A DNA stretch of 64,000 bases from Sphingomonas sp. (GCF_004799495.1 NZ_SSMY01000001.1:124001-188000); one strand, 5' to 3'; numbered from the stretch's first letter, positions 9,644 to 18,437 are shown. Notes: generated by a model from the letters alone, not told the origin. A program made the numbers and translations.

Positions 9644-10516
9644 GTGAGCGGCAAGAGCTTCGGCCTGCTGACCTACCCGATGTCGCACAATCTGGGCGAT
9701 GAAATCCAGAGCATCGCCGCGCGCCGTTTTCTGCCGCGGGTGGACCGGCTGGTGGATCGTGACGCGCTCGATACCGATCCGGGTAGGGACGTCGCGCTGA
9801 TACTCAACGGCTGGTTCCTGCAGCGCCCACGGCACTGGCCGCCGCACCCGCGTTTTGCGCCGCTGATCACCTCGTTCCACCTCGACGCGAAACGGTCGCG
9901 GCGAGCGCCGTGGCGGCACTCGGCGGCCGAGCGGCTGCTGCGGCCCGGCGGCGTCGCTTATCTCAAGCGTCACGGCCCGATCGGCGCGCGCGACCCCGCG
10001 ACGCTGGCGATGCTCCACGCACACGGGATCGAAAGCTATCATTCGGGTTGCCTGACGCTGACGCTGCAACGCGATGACGCACGGCCGCGCGACGGCGGGA
10101 TCGTGGCATGCGACCTGGCACCCGACACGCTCGCGGCGCTGTGCCGGCGCGTGTCGCAGCCAGTCACGATAACGACGCACATCGACACCGCGACCATCGG
10201 TCCCCAACACCGATTCGCGGCGGCACAATCCCTGCTCAACACCTACGCGCGCGCCGAGGTCGTCGTGACGTCGCGGCTGCATTGCCTGCTGCCGTGCCTC
10301 GCGCTCGGCACGCCGGTGTTGTTCGTGACGAGCCACCCGCACCAGCCGCGGCTCGAACCGGCGATGCGGCTCGGCCACGCCTGCACCGACAGGGATTTCA
10401 TCGCCGGCCGCGATGGCTACGATTTGGCCGCGCCGCCACCCAACCCGACCGCCTTCACCGAATTTCGCGACCTGCTGATCGAACGCTGCGCAAGCGCGCC
10501 GCAGCTAGCCGACTAA
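9644..10516 (+). CDS. Polysaccharide pyruvyl transferase family protein
   Basis: 290 residues starting at GTG 9644. The N-terminus GLLTYPMSHNLGDEIQS carries the NxGDE motif, and the C-terminal part has VVVTSRLHCLLPCLALGTPV, the hallmark of PF04230 (D..V.SRLH...LGxP). Proteins of this family transfer pyruvate from PEP to sugars as a ketal or act on related glycan substrates. The gene ends 12 bases inside the convergent oxygenase gene. Placement between a sulfotransferase and an ABC exporter points to decoration of an exported glycan. Confidence 0.8.
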   Translation: MSGKSFGLLTYPMSHNLGDEIQSIAARRFLPRVDRLVDRDALDTDPGRDVALILNGWFLQRPRHWPPHPRFAPLITSFHLDAKRSRRAPWRHSAAERLLRPGGVAYLKRHGPIGARDPATLAMLHAHGIESYHSGCLTLTLQRDDARPRDGGIVACDLAPDTLAALCRRVSQPVTITTHIDTATIGPQHRFAAAQSLLNTYARAEVVVTSRLHCLLPCLALGTPVLFVTSHPHQPRLEPAMRLGHACTDRDFIAGRDGYDLAAPPPNPTAFTEFRDLLIERCASAPQLAD

Positions 10517-11257
10517 GGCACGCATCCGGCGGCCCAGCGCCTGCCGAAGTCCGGGGCGCTCGCTCTCCCACAGGTCGACCGAGCTCGACACGGTGAGCTG
10601 GACGTAATTGCGCGGGTGCCGCTGCGATTCGATCCGCGACACCGAATGGAGCGAGCTGTTGACGCACGGGAACAGCACCATGCGGTTGTGCCGCGGGCGG
10701 ATCGTCACGCTCTCGCCGTCGACGGCGTGCAGGATCAGGTCGCCGCCGACCATTTCATCCTCGTCGCCGTCGCACAGGTAGATCAGCATCGTCGCAGCAC
10801 GGCGGCGATGGTCGACATGGGCGCGCCGGTCGTAGCCGACATTGCCCTGGAGGATGTCGGTGCGGACGAACAATTGGTCGGGCGCGAGCCCGGTCTTGCC
10901 GAGATAGCGCTGTTCCTTGTCGCGCCGTGTTTCGATATGCGACACGAAACGGGGGTGCGACAGGTCGACCACCGCCTCGCGCGCGATCGTGTCGGCGAAC
11001 GGCGCGAGGCAGATATCGACGAACGCCTGGCTCTGCGTCCAATCGAAGAAACGCCGCCACGCCGGTTCGGCATCGAGCAGCGCGTCGAAATCCGCGTCGC
11101 CCCAGAAATGCGAATAGCCGGTCGGGCCGCTGTTCGGCGGGCAGGTCGGAAACAAGCGGCGCAACGCCTCATACTCGCCCGCGTCGAGATAGCCGTCGAT
11201 GGTGACGTGCGGGAACGGCCAGTCGCGGACGGTCATCGGGGCGGAACTGGCTTGCAT
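10505..11257 (-). CDS. 2OG-Fe(II) oxygenase family protein
   Basis: 250 residues. HVDHRRRAATMLIYL gives the HxD iron pair followed by the strand typical of prolyl-4-hydroxylase-like oxygenases, and SLHSVSRI carries the distal histidine. The later RxxYVQLTV stretch fits the 2OG-binding arm. Two starts are possible (11257 or 11236); the first overlaps the ABC transporter stop by 25 bases, so translation is probably coupled. Enzymes like this are common beside capsule or lipopolysaccharide export genes, but the substrate is unknown. The same frame continues open upstream only as a shadow of the ABC gene. Confidence 0.82.
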   Translation of the reverse strand: MQASSAPMTVRDWPFPHVTIDGYLDAGEYEALRRLFPTCPPNSGPTGYSHFWGDADFDALLDAEPAWRRFFDWTQSQAFVDICLAPFADTIAREAVVDLSHPRFVSHIETRRDKEQRYLGKTGLAPDQLFVRTDILQGNVGYDRRAHVDHRRRAATMLIYLCDGDEDEMVGGDLILHAVDGESVTIRPRHNRMVLFPCVNSSLHSVSRIESQRHPRNYVQLTVSSSVDLWESERPGLRQALGRRMRALVG

Positions 11258-13053
11258 GGCACTCCGTCTAGGACGCCGGGCGGCGCGGCGTCCAGCGCGG
11301 CGATCCGTCCGCTCTCGAGCCGCAGGATGCGGTCGCATTGGGCGAGGCTCTCGGTGCGGTGCGCGATCATAACGATCGTCGGGCGGGGCGAGAGCGCCAG
11401 CAAATTGCCGATCAACGCGCGCTCCGCGGCGATATCGATCGCGTTGGTCGCTTCGTCGAGGATCAGCATGCGGGGATTGCGCAGCAGCGCGCGGGCGATC
11501 GCGAGCCGCTGGCGCTCGCCGCCCGAGATCAACGTCCCGCGCTCCCCCACCACGGCGTCGAGCCCGTGCGCCATGCGCCGCACCAGCGCATCGGCCCCGG
11601 CCAGCCGCAGCGCGTTCCACAACGCCTCCTCGCTCGCCGCGGGATTGGCCCACAGCAAGTTGCGCCGGATGCTGTCGTAGAACAGATATGGATCCTGCGA
11701 GATATAGCTCACGCGGTGGCGCCACGCGGGTAGCGCAGTCCCTCGCAACGGCACGCCGTCGATCGTCACCTCGCCCGCCTGCGGCTCGAACAATCCGACG
11801 AGCAGGTCTACCAGCGTCGTCTTGCCCGCGCCCGACAGTCCGGTCAGCCCGACGAACTCGCCGCGCGCGATCGACAGCGAACAATCGTCGAGCACACGCT
11901 CGCCGTCGCCTACCGCGTGCGCGAAGCCGACCCCGCGAAAGTCGACGTCGCCACGAAAGTCGAACGCATCGTCGGTGGGGGCGACGGCAGGTGCGGCGGT
12001 GGCGGCGAGTTCCGCCTCGAGATCGGTCAGCGCGCGATACGCCGGGAGCAACTGGACGAGTTGCTGGCTGTATTGGCGCAACGATGCGGCGGGCCCGGTC
12101 ATGCGGACGAGGATCAGCAGCAACCCGACCAGCACCGCGGGTGCGAGATGGAACACGAACAGCCCCGCCGCCGCGACCGCCATCCCGGCGATCGCCGCGA
12201 CCGCGCCGATCAGCACTTGGCGCCGCGCCTGCCGCCGCACGAAGATCAGCTGATGCTCGGCGATATTGTCTAACGCGCCCTCGACCTCGTCGATGTAGCT
12301 CGACTGAAGATCCTGGCTCACCGCCAGCTTGAGCCCGCCGAAGAACTGGACGACCGTGTTCATCGCCGACAAATTGCTCTCGACGCTGGTCTTGCCGAGC
12401 GAATGCGCCTGGCGCAGCGTCGAGGTGAGCGCGATCGCGCCAAGCGCGAGCACGACGAGGCACAGCAGCGACAGTTGCGGCGACAGCACCACCGCCGCGA
12501 CGCACTGCCCGGCCAGCGTGACCGCCGCGACCAGCGCGAATTGCAGCTGCCGTGCGGCCATCGCAACGTTCTGCACGTCGGCGCCCAGAATCTGCGCGAA
12601 CCGCGCCTGGTGCAGCCGCGCGATGACGTCCCAGCGCGCGCCGGCGGTGCTGCGCACGACTTGCTTGCGGCGCGTGTCGACGAAGTCGATGGTCGATTGC
12701 GTGAGCAGGATGTCGCGCGCCGACGCGGCCAGCGCGCGGACCACGAACAGCGCCGCGAACGCCCCGAGCATCACCATCAGCTGGCCTTGGCGCCCGGTGA
12801 TCCCGATTCGCTCGAACGCCGCGTCGATCACCTGGTCGAGCACCGGCTGGCGCGACCCGCGGCCGAGCGCCACCGCGAGCAGCGGCATGATCAGGATCAG
12901 CCCGATGCTCTCCAGCGCCGCGGTCAGTAACGTCGCCGCGATACCCAGCGCGCCGCGCCGTCCCGCCGACCGTTGCAGATCGCGCGCGAACGCCGCGATC
13001 ATCGGCAGGATGCGCACCGGCGCGACGTCGGATGAGGCTGGGCGGCGCGGCAT
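11233..13053 (-). CDS. ABC transporter, fused membrane and ATPase domains (exporter half)
   Basis: 606 residues in the usual exporter layout: six TM segments in about residues 15-340, then a nucleotide-binding domain. Walker A is GLSGAGKTT with Lys at about 411, the signature ISGGERQR has Ser at about 510, Walker B is LILDEAT with Asp/Glu at about 533-534, and the H-loop is IAHRTES. It should act as a homodimer moving a lipid-linked glycan, lipid or peptide across the inner membrane. The start MPRRPASSDV at 13053 was chosen because it precedes the first TM; 13002 (MIAAFARDL) is an alternative. It overlaps the oxygenase and is divergent from a GT2 glycosyltransferase, so a surface-glycan export job is likely. 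Confidence 0.9.
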   Translation of the reverse strand: MPRRPASSDVAPVRILPMIAAFARDLQRSAGRRGALGIAATLLTAALESIGLILIMPLLAVALGRGSRQPVLDQVIDAAFERIGITGRQGQLMVMLGAFAALFVVRALAASARDILLTQSTIDFVDTRRKQVVRSTAGARWDVIARLHQARFAQILGADVQNVAMAARQLQFALVAAVTLAGQCVAAVVLSPQLSLLCLVVLALGAIALTSTLRQAHSLGKTSVESNLSAMNTVVQFFGGLKLAVSQDLQSSYIDEVEGALDNIAEHQLIFVRRQARRQVLIGAVAAIAGMAVAAAGLFVFHLAPAVLVGLLLILVRMTGPAASLRQYSQQLVQLLPAYRALTDLEAELAATAAPAVAPTDDAFDFRGDVDFRGVGFAHAVGDGERVLDDCSLSIARGEFVGLTGLSGAGKTTLVDLLVGLFEPQAGEVTIDGVPLRGTALPAWRHRVSYISQDPYLFYDSIRRNLLWANPAASEEALWNALRLAGADALVRRMAHGLDAVVGERGTLISGGERQRLAIARALLRNPRMLILDEATNAIDIAAERALIGNLLALSPRPTIVMIAHRTESLAQCDRILRLESGRIAALDAAPPGVLDGVPCKPVPPR

Positions 13054-13117
13054 CGGAAGACGGCGTAATCGCTCGCGCCGGACGGGGCAAATGCGATGTC
13101 GGGTCCGTACTGGCGAT

Positions 13118-14254
13118 ATGCCCGGCCGGCTGTTAAGCAAGCCGCGTTTCGGGGGAAATGAAGCATTGCCTAGATTGAGCGTCGTGATGCCGGTGAAGAA
13201 CGCGATGCCGTTCCTCGACGCCGCGATTGCGAGCATCATCGAGCAGAATTTCACCGATTTCGAATTGGTCATCGGGGACGACGGATCGACCGACGGATCG
13301 ACCGGATGCCTGCGTGGATGGGCGGCGCGCGACGCGCGGATCAGGCTGATGGAGCGTACCCGATCGGGCGGTCCGGTCGGGTCGTCGAACTGGGTCGCGA
13401 ACGCCGCGCGGAGCGCGATCGTCGCGCGGATGGATGCCGACGACATCGCGCACCCCGACCGGCTGGGACGGCAGATCGAGCTGCTCGACGCGCGGCCCGA
13501 CGTGGTGCTGGTCGGCACCTTGTTCGAAGCGATCGACAGCAAGGGCCGGATAACCCGGCGCAGCGGATCGCGCCCGGTCGACGGGCGCGATGCGCCGCCG
13601 ATCGCGCACGGGTCGATCATGTACCGCAAAGCCGTGTTCGACGCCGTCGGGGGCTATGCCGCCGGAACCGACTATTTCGAGGATACCGACCTTTATTACC
13701 GCATCGTCGCGGCGGGCACGCTGATGGTGTTGACCGAGCCGCTCTATCGCTACCGCTTCAGCGAGACGAGCTCGCGGCTCAACATCCCCGTCGCGCGATT
13801 GCAGCATGCATTCGACGTGCTGCGCGCCAAGAAGCGCGCCGACCGCCGGCTACCGCCCGCACCGATCCCGGCGGGCGACTTGCGCCCCGATACGCTACGC
13901 GCTGTCGGCTCGCTGCGGCTGTGGTCGGGGGGCCGGCCCGGCGTCTTGCGCGACTTGCTCAGGAGCCGCGCCTTGGGCTGGAATGTCGATGCGGTCCGGA
14001 CGGTCGCCTGGGCGGTGTGGGGCACGATCAGCCCCGGCACGTTGCGCGCGAGCATCCGGCTGGTCGGTCGGCTGCGCGCGCGCACTGCGAACCGCCGTGC
14101 CGGCGACTCCCGCATGATCGAATGGCACCCGCGCCACGCGCCCGTCCCGGGCGATACCGGAACCGCGATCCGACCGGGCTGGTCGGTGATCGACGGCGCG
14201 CGCGCCTCCGGCGGCGACGAGCAGGCGGCGGCGGATCGCATCCGGTCACGCTGA
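13118..14254 (+). CDS. Glycosyltransferase family 2
   Basis: 378 residues. LSVVMPVKNAMPFLDAAI at the start, VIGDDGSTDGS about 35 residues later and MDADD at M105-D109 (the metal and nucleotide-sugar DxD site) define a GT-A fold family 2 enzyme. YFEDTDLYYRI further on is the usual acceptor-side ED motif. The start at 13118 follows the 64-base divergent promoter region shared with the ABC exporter. The gene is the last chromosomal gene before the integrated element; its stop is 13 bases from the left attachment repeat. The C-terminal 100 residues are Arg-rich and unassigned. Confidence 0.87.
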   Translation: MPGRLLSKPRFGGNEALPRLSVVMPVKNAMPFLDAAIASIIEQNFTDFELVIGDDGSTDGSTGCLRGWAARDARIRLMERTRSGGPVGSSNWVANAARSAIVARMDADDIAHPDRLGRQIELLDARPDVVLVGTLFEAIDSKGRITRRSGSRPVDGRDAPPIAHGSIMYRKAVFDAVGGYAAGTDYFEDTDLYYRIVAAGTLMVLTEPLYRYRFSETSSRLNIPVARLQHAFDVLRAKKRADRRLPPAPIPAGDLRPDTLRAVGSLRLWSGGRPGVLRDLLRSRALGWNVDAVRTVAWAVWGTISPGTLRASIRLVGRLRARTANRRAGDSRMIEWHPRHAPVPGDTGTAIRPGWSVIDGARASGGDEQAAADRIRSR

Positions 14255-14267
14255 CGTATCGTGGGAT

Positions 14268-14306
14268 TGGCGCACCCGACAGGATTCGAACCTGTGGCCT
14301 CTGCCT
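14268..14306. repeat. Left attachment repeat (attL), 39-bp copy of the tRNA-Arg 3' part
   Basis: The 39 bases are identical to 38098-38136. They hold the CCA end, acceptor 3' strand, T arm and part of the anticodon arm of tRNA-Arg, then diverge. The six bases before the repeat (gtggga) are also shared, with one mismatch between. This is the leftover tRNA end displaced by integration. Confidence 0.92.
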
Positions 14307-14388
14307 CTCCTACGCTCGTTAGTGTCGCGTTAATAACACTTGCAGTAACAGTAGCTTAACAAAGGTAAGCGTCCGCCAGTGTCCGCTG

Positions 14389-14410
14389 GCCAACGGACAA
14401 ATCCGTTGGC
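14389..14410. promoter_or_regulatory. Dyad site upstream of the integrase
   Basis: GCCAACGGA-CAAA-TCCGTTGGC is a perfect 9-bp inverted repeat with a 4-base centre, ending 61 bases before the integrase start. Its core AACGGA-N4-TCCGTT recurs at 15652-15667 and 37641-37656 within the same element. It may be an operator over the integrase promoter or an arm-type site for the recombinase. Confidence 0.7.
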
Positions 14411-14471
14411 ATCGCCCTCTTGATTTATGAGAAACTTTAGGATGATGTAGCAGCCCAGAGGAGGCGGCACC

Positions 14472-15650
14472 ATGGCTAGCGCGCTATATCGGTTGACCAC
14501 ACAGACGATTAGGTCGGCCACCAAGCCAGGGATTTTAAGCGATGGTGGGGGTCTGTATGTCCGCGTCGCCCCTGGTGGCTCCAAGGCGTTCGTATTCATT
14601 TATCAATGGCACGGGCGACGGCGAGAGATGGGTCTGGGCGGCACGGACTCCGTCTCACTGGCGCGGGCTCGAGAGAAGGCCGGTGACGCTCGGGCGATGG
14701 TCGCTGACGATATTGACCCGATAGCCGTCCGCCGGGCTACGCGTGCCATTCCGACGTTTGGCGAAGTCGCTGACGAGTTTATCCGGCTAAGGAGCTTGGC
14801 GGCCCGCAGCGACAAGTCGGTCGCCCGGTGGAAGCGGGCGCTCGGCGAGGGCGGCTATTCCGAAGGCCTCCGCGGCAAGCGCGTCGACATGATCGACACA
14901 GCGGCAGTCCTCGAGGTGGTGCGCGACATGTGGACCACCAAAAGCGAAACAGCGGCCATGGTCCGCAGCTACATTGAGGCCGTGCTCGATGCGGCAAAGG
15001 CAAAGGGGTATCGGTCAGGCGATAATCCGGCGCGTTGGAAAGGCCACCTTGAGCACTCTCTGCCGAAGCGCCAGCGGCGGCAAAAGCATCACGCCGCCAT
15101 GCCCTACGGCGACGTTCCCGCATTTGTTCGGTCGCTGCGCACCCGGCCCGCGACATCGGCACGGGCGCTTGAGTTCCTCATTCTGTGCGCGTCACGATCG
15201 GGCGAAGTGCGGCTAGCAGATTGGCGCGAATTCGATCTGGATGGCGCGCTTTGGTCGATCCCCGGCGAACGGATGAAGAGCGGAAAGCCGCACCGTGTCC
15301 CGCTTTCGCCGCGAGCCGTTGAGATCCTCTCGGACATGGCAGTGCCCGATGCACGCGAAGGCCTGGTCTTTCAAGGCGGAAAAAAAGGCGAGCCCATGAG
15401 TTTGATGGCATTCGAAATGCTACTTCGTCGCATGGGCCGAACCGAGACGACGCACGGTTTCCGTTCGGCTTTTCGAGACTTCGCCGGCGACATGACCGCG
15501 CATCCGCGCGAGGTGGCGGAAGCCGCTCTCGCTCACGCGGTCGGATCCGAAGCGGAGCAGGCGTACCGTCGCGGCGATGCACTAGAAAAACGCCGCCGGC
15601 TAATGGACGAGTGGTCTAAATATCTAGAAGAGCCGATGCCCGCCGAATAA
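14472..15650 (+). CDS. int: Tyrosine recombinase / phage integrase (P4 type, DUF4102 arm-binding domain)
   Basis: 392 residues. The N-terminal part (LSDGGGLYVRVAPGG.., residues 20-90) is the DUF4102 arm-binding domain of P4-like integrases that target tRNA genes. A core-binding SAM-like domain spans about 90-190 and the catalytic domain the rest. Catalytic residues are visible: R242 in SRSGEVR, K in MKSGKPHRVPL, H328 and R331 in HGFRSAFRDF, and the nucleophile Y365 in AYRRGD. A GAGGAGGCGG ribosome-binding site precedes ATG 14472. It lies 166 bases inside the left attachment repeat and reads into the element, so it should catalyse integration into and excision from the tRNA-Arg site. Confidence 0.95.
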   Translation: MASALYRLTTQTIRSATKPGILSDGGGLYVRVAPGGSKAFVFIYQWHGRRREMGLGGTDSVSLARAREKAGDARAMVADDIDPIAVRRATRAIPTFGEVADEFIRLRSLAARSDKSVARWKRALGEGGYSEGLRGKRVDMIDTAAVLEVVRDMWTTKSETAAMVRSYIEAVLDAAKAKGYRSGDNPARWKGHLEHSLPKRQRRQKHHAAMPYGDVPAFVRSLRTRPATSARALEFLILCASRSGEVRLADWREFDLDGALWSIPGERMKSGKPHRVPLSPRAVEILSDMAVPDAREGLVFQGGKKGEPMSLMAFEMLLRRMGRTETTHGFRSAFRDFAGDMTAHPREVAEAALAHAVGSEAEQAYRRGDALEKRRRLMDEWSKYLEEPMPAE

Positions 15651-15690
15651 TAACGGATAATTCCGTTGCAGTAACGGATTTATAACGGAC
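15651..15690. repeat. Cluster of AACGGA repeats downstream of the integrase
   Basis: Just after the integrase stop there is one dyad AACGGA-TAAT-TCCGTT (15652-15667) and two further direct half-sites, taacgga at 15672-15678 and 15683-15689. The half-site equals the one upstream of the integrase and at the far end of the element. This arrangement suits cooperative protein binding, as in recombinase arm sites or repressor operators. Confidence 0.65.
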
Positions 15691-15828
15691 GATAACCTAG
15701 TTCCCCAGAGAAAACAATTTCGTTAACTGTACTTGCGAATCGCGAGAATCGCTGGCAAGAGGTAGCGGAGCCTACAGGCGTTGGCGCGCCCATAGGCCCC
15801 TAACCAAGACCGCAAAGGAACTGCGACC

Positions 15829-16167
15829 ATGGCTACTTTCCGTTTAGCGGAGCGCGCGCTCTCCGCAACTACTTCACCCACGGATGCCCGTACCGAGCCG
15901 AGACCGACAACAGCCACAATCGGTTCGGCGCTAATGTCCGGCCAGCCGGTGCCGCTGCTCGAACTGCGCTTCCTCGTCGGGTCCAACGCCGTGCCCCCGT
16001 CTGACCTCGCGACGATATTTGGACGCGTGGAGGCCGAGCGCCAAGTCGACTGCGCTGTCGAGAAGTTGATTGCCCAGGTCAACGATTGGAACGGCGTCGG
16101 CGATGAACGCGAGGCAGAGGCCGCATTGGCCTCTGCGATGGACGGCCGGCCGGAGTTGCGGCAATGA
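15829..16167 (+). CDS. Hypothetical small island protein (112 aa)
   Basis: I do not recognise this protein. The sequence is soluble-looking, with a disordered Thr/Ser/Pro-rich first 35 residues followed by LLELRFLVGSNAVPPSDL and a helical, acidic C-terminus. Its stop overlaps the next start by four bases (ATGA), so the two genes form a coupled pair behind the integrase. A 178-base gap with the AACGGA repeats separates it from the integrase, so it probably has its own promoter. Confidence 0.65.
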   Translation: MATFRLAERALSATTSPTDARTEPRPTTATIGSALMSGQPVPLLELRFLVGSNAVPPSDLATIFGRVEAERQVDCAVEKLIAQVNDWNGVGDEREAEAALASAMDGRPELRQ

Positions 16168-16442
16168 CCAGCACGAAATCCAAAACAGGCGCGCCGGTAC
16201 ACTTTCCACACCTTGGGAATTCCGATCCGCGGGCACCGATCCCGCCGACGGATCCGGCCGAAATTGAAGCGATCGCGCGATCGGTCGCGCCTGACCACCT
16301 TCTGTTGTTCGCGCGTCGTCTCATTGACGGCAGTCGGAAGAAGGCGCGCTCGCCGCGTTGGGCAGCCGTCAATGCGCAGCGGCTTATGCTGGCGAGGGCG
16401 TGCTTAGATCGGGCTTTGTGCGAATTCAGTCCCTCACCCTAA
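16164..16442 (+). CDS. Hypothetical small island protein (92 aa)
   Basis: I do not recognise a family. The first 35 residues are Pro-rich and polar, the rest helical (AEIEAIARSVAPDHLLLFARRL) and basic. Its ATG overlaps the stop of the preceding 112-residue gene, so it is translated as the second member of a pair. A 149-base gap without a supported gene follows before the TIGR04255 cassette. Confidence 0.65.
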   Translation: MTSTKSKTGAPVHFPHLGNSDPRAPIPPTDPAEIEAIARSVAPDHLLLFARRLIDGSRKKARSPRWAAVNAQRLMLARACLDRALCEFSPSP

Positions 16443-16591
16443 TCGTCGTGCGCCGAGAAGGATCCCGAATGATCGAGACGATCCGAAGAGCCGCAAGTCC
16501 GAGGGAGATTGGTGCAAGGCATGGGTAATCGGTAATTAGACAAGCGGCCTATGCGCGTTGCTCGACGCCGCCGCCGAGCGTAGAAGAGCGC

Positions 16592-17329
16592 ATGATCCAC
16601 GACTCGAACGAGCCGTCCTATGTCAATCCTCCGATCACAGAGGTCGTCCTGGAACTTCGACTGGCAAGCGAACTCTCGAGCGCAAAGCTCAAGAAAATCT
16701 ACGACGCGCTTACCAAGCGATACAAGACGACCAAGAGGGACGACCAAGTTGAGATCAAGTTCGACGGCTTAGCCCGGACGGCGTCTTTCAGGGACAAAGC
16801 GCCTATCTATAGCTTGAACTCGGACGATCTCACAGATTCGTGCATCTTGAGCGTCCGATCGCTGGCTTGGGTGCGCCGGTCGCCGTATCCCGGATGGGCG
16901 GCTTTCATCGATCGCGTCGGGCCGGAAATTACGACAGCGCTAAAGACGCTTGATAAACAAATCGAGCGGCTCGGCCTGCGCTATGTCAATCGTATCGATG
17001 TGAAGCCGGAGGGAGATGTAGCCCCATACGAAAAATACCTTAACTTCAGGATTGATCATGGCCCGCTTTTTGAGCCTACGGGTGGTTACCAATGGTTGGT
17101 TGCCAAGCGTTTCCCTGACACAGGGCTCAAGGCCTTGGTGCAATCGGCGTCGCTGGAGGAGGAGATGCCGGGAATGGCTGCGTTCTCTTTCGACATCGAT
17201 GTCGGATGCGATATTGAAGTTCCGCAGAAGGCGTCCGATATCCTTGACAAGTTAGAAGCTATGCGCGCGCTGAAGAATACGATATTCGAAGCTGGAATTT
17301 CCGACCACGCGCGGGAGATGTACGTCTAA
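16592..17329 (+). CDS. TIGR04255 family protein
   Basis: 245 residues. NPPITEVVLELRL near the N-terminus and LRYVNRIDV near residue 130 are the two conserved stretches of the sporadically distributed TIGR04255 family, whose biochemical role is unknown. The stop codon is followed directly by the ATG of the next gene with no gap, and a third gene overlaps the second, giving a tight three-gene cassette. Family members are patchily distributed and often sit in accessory DNA, which fits a defence, toxin or modification function, but that is only inference. Codon use is a little less GC-rich than the flanking chromosome. Confidence 0.85.
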   Translation: MIHDSNEPSYVNPPITEVVLELRLASELSSAKLKKIYDALTKRYKTTKRDDQVEIKFDGLARTASFRDKAPIYSLNSDDLTDSCILSVRSLAWVRRSPYPGWAAFIDRVGPEITTALKTLDKQIERLGLRYVNRIDVKPEGDVAPYEKYLNFRIDHGPLFEPTGGYQWLVAKRFPDTGLKALVQSASLEEEMPGMAAFSFDIDVGCDIEVPQKASDILDKLEAMRALKNTIFEAGISDHAREMYV

Positions 17330-17932
17330 ATGCAGCCTGTTCAGTGCTTCGTAAGAAGCCCGATCACCGCTCCCGAACGAGTTCGACCGGCGGTTCGTGA
17401 AGATATGATGTCTTCCAGCGCCGCCTTAGGCTCCGTGCTTGGCGAGCGCTCGCGAACTTTTCTCGACGATGAAGTTACACTCGGTAGACCCAGCAAGAGC
17501 GTTGGCGAGCACCTGTTCGATGCACTGGCGGAAGCAAAGATCTGGACATCCAAGGTTGCAATGCATCTCGACCTGGCGACGCGGGACCGCCTGTTCCGGC
17601 AGCTCGACGTTCTACATGAAGCAGAAGAGTGGCCAGCAACCGACCAACCGATAACCCTCGATTCCTATAAGTCGTTAGTCAGGGCAATTCTCTACCACAA
17701 GATCAATAGCCGGCCCGGCCTGTCGCTCATGCCTGAAGGCAATATCATCGCCGTGTGGAACGACGGGGATGACCGGCTCACAATCGAGTTCCTGCCTGCG
17801 AATCGCGCGCGGTGGCTGGTGGTCAACGCAACGCCGAAGGGCGCGGAGCGCACTGCCGGAACTACTCCGCTAGAGCGCTTGCGCGACGTTCTGGCGCCGT
17901 ATGGCGCAGAGCGCTGGTTTGATGGCGGCTAG
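17330..17932 (+). CDS. Hypothetical protein, second gene of the TIGR04255 cassette (200 aa)
   Basis: I do not recognise a named domain. The middle part (HLFDALAEAKIWTSKVAMHLDLATRD as two short helices) and the C-terminal mixed strand region (NIIAVWNDGDDRLTIEFLP) suggest an alpha/beta protein. The ATG at 17330 is immediately after the TIGR04255 stop; a second ATG pair near 17405 (MMSSS) could be the real start, since the first 25 residues look unstructured. The gene overlaps the third cassette gene by 11 bases. Function is probably linked to TIGR04255 through this invariant spacing. Confidence 0.7.
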   Translation: MQPVQCFVRSPITAPERVRPAVREDMMSSSAALGSVLGERSRTFLDDEVTLGRPSKSVGEHLFDALAEAKIWTSKVAMHLDLATRDRLFRQLDVLHEAEEWPATDQPITLDSYKSLVRAILYHKINSRPGLSLMPEGNIIAVWNDGDDRLTIEFLPANRARWLVVNATPKGAERTAGTTPLERLRDVLAPYGAERWFDGG

Positions 17933-18386
17933 GCGGCCACTTCCCGAGTTTCATCACGTCATGCGTTACGTCGCACCGAATAAGCGGGTGGTTGACGAAA
18001 ACGCTGTCCGAGGTGGGCCCGGACCTGGCGCCTTCAAACTGACGCCGGAAGACGAAGGTGGTCTTTCGGTAACCGAGATCGAGCACTTTGGCGCAAATGA
18101 TGCTCCGACGCGCGTCATTGCGGCCGTAGCATTTCGTGCGTCAATTCCGTCGAAGAAACTGGGCGCAAATGGGCTTTTTGCACGCGCCACAGTCGGAGCG
18201 GTGAAGTCGGCTGCAGCCGGATATAAGAAAAGTGTTCGGGTGGTGCACGACCCGGTGGAGGGCAATCCTGGCCACGCGGAAATTCGCCACTTTGACGACA
18301 ACGATTTCGACCTGTTAGCGTTTTTTGCTACCGACGTGTTTGTCGACTACGAGGTCGTTAGCGCTATGGGTATTCCTCCAGCTTAG
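17922..18386 (+). CDS. Hypothetical protein, third gene of the TIGR04255 cassette (154 aa)
   Basis: I do not recognise the family. From ATG 17922 the product begins MAARRPLPEFHHVMRYVAP and is a mixed alpha/beta protein with a polar, acidic C-terminal half (HFDDNDFDLLAFFATDVFVDY). It overlaps gene two by 11 bases, so it depends on the same transcript. An upstream GTG or ATG at 17901 would add seven residues, but would lie deeper in gene two. About 50 bases separate its stop from the end of the convergent DUF3761 gene. Confidence 0.7.
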   Translation: MAARRPLPEFHHVMRYVAPNKRVVDENAVRGGPGPGAFKLTPEDEGGLSVTEIEHFGANDAPTRVIAAVAFRASIPSKKLGANGLFARATVGAVKSAAAGYKKSVRVVHDPVEGNPGHAEIRHFDDNDFDLLAFFATDVFVDYEVVSAMGIPPA

Positions 18387-18437
18387 ACGCTCCGATTTCA
18401 GTCTCACGCGGCCGCCGTTTGACAAACCCTGTCAGGG

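Noticed and set aside
10505..13090. An 861-codon open frame on the reverse strand
   Set aside because: Only the oxygenase part from 11257 downward is real; the upstream part is out of frame with the clear ABC transporter motifs.
14268..14306. A second tRNA-Arg gene at the left end
   Set aside because: Only the 3' part is present; the 5' half and the full anticodon arm are missing, so it is an attachment remnant.
14330..14599. Short reverse frame (89 codons) overlapping the integrase start
   Set aside because: It overlaps the integrase N-terminus and the dyad region and has no protein-like pattern.
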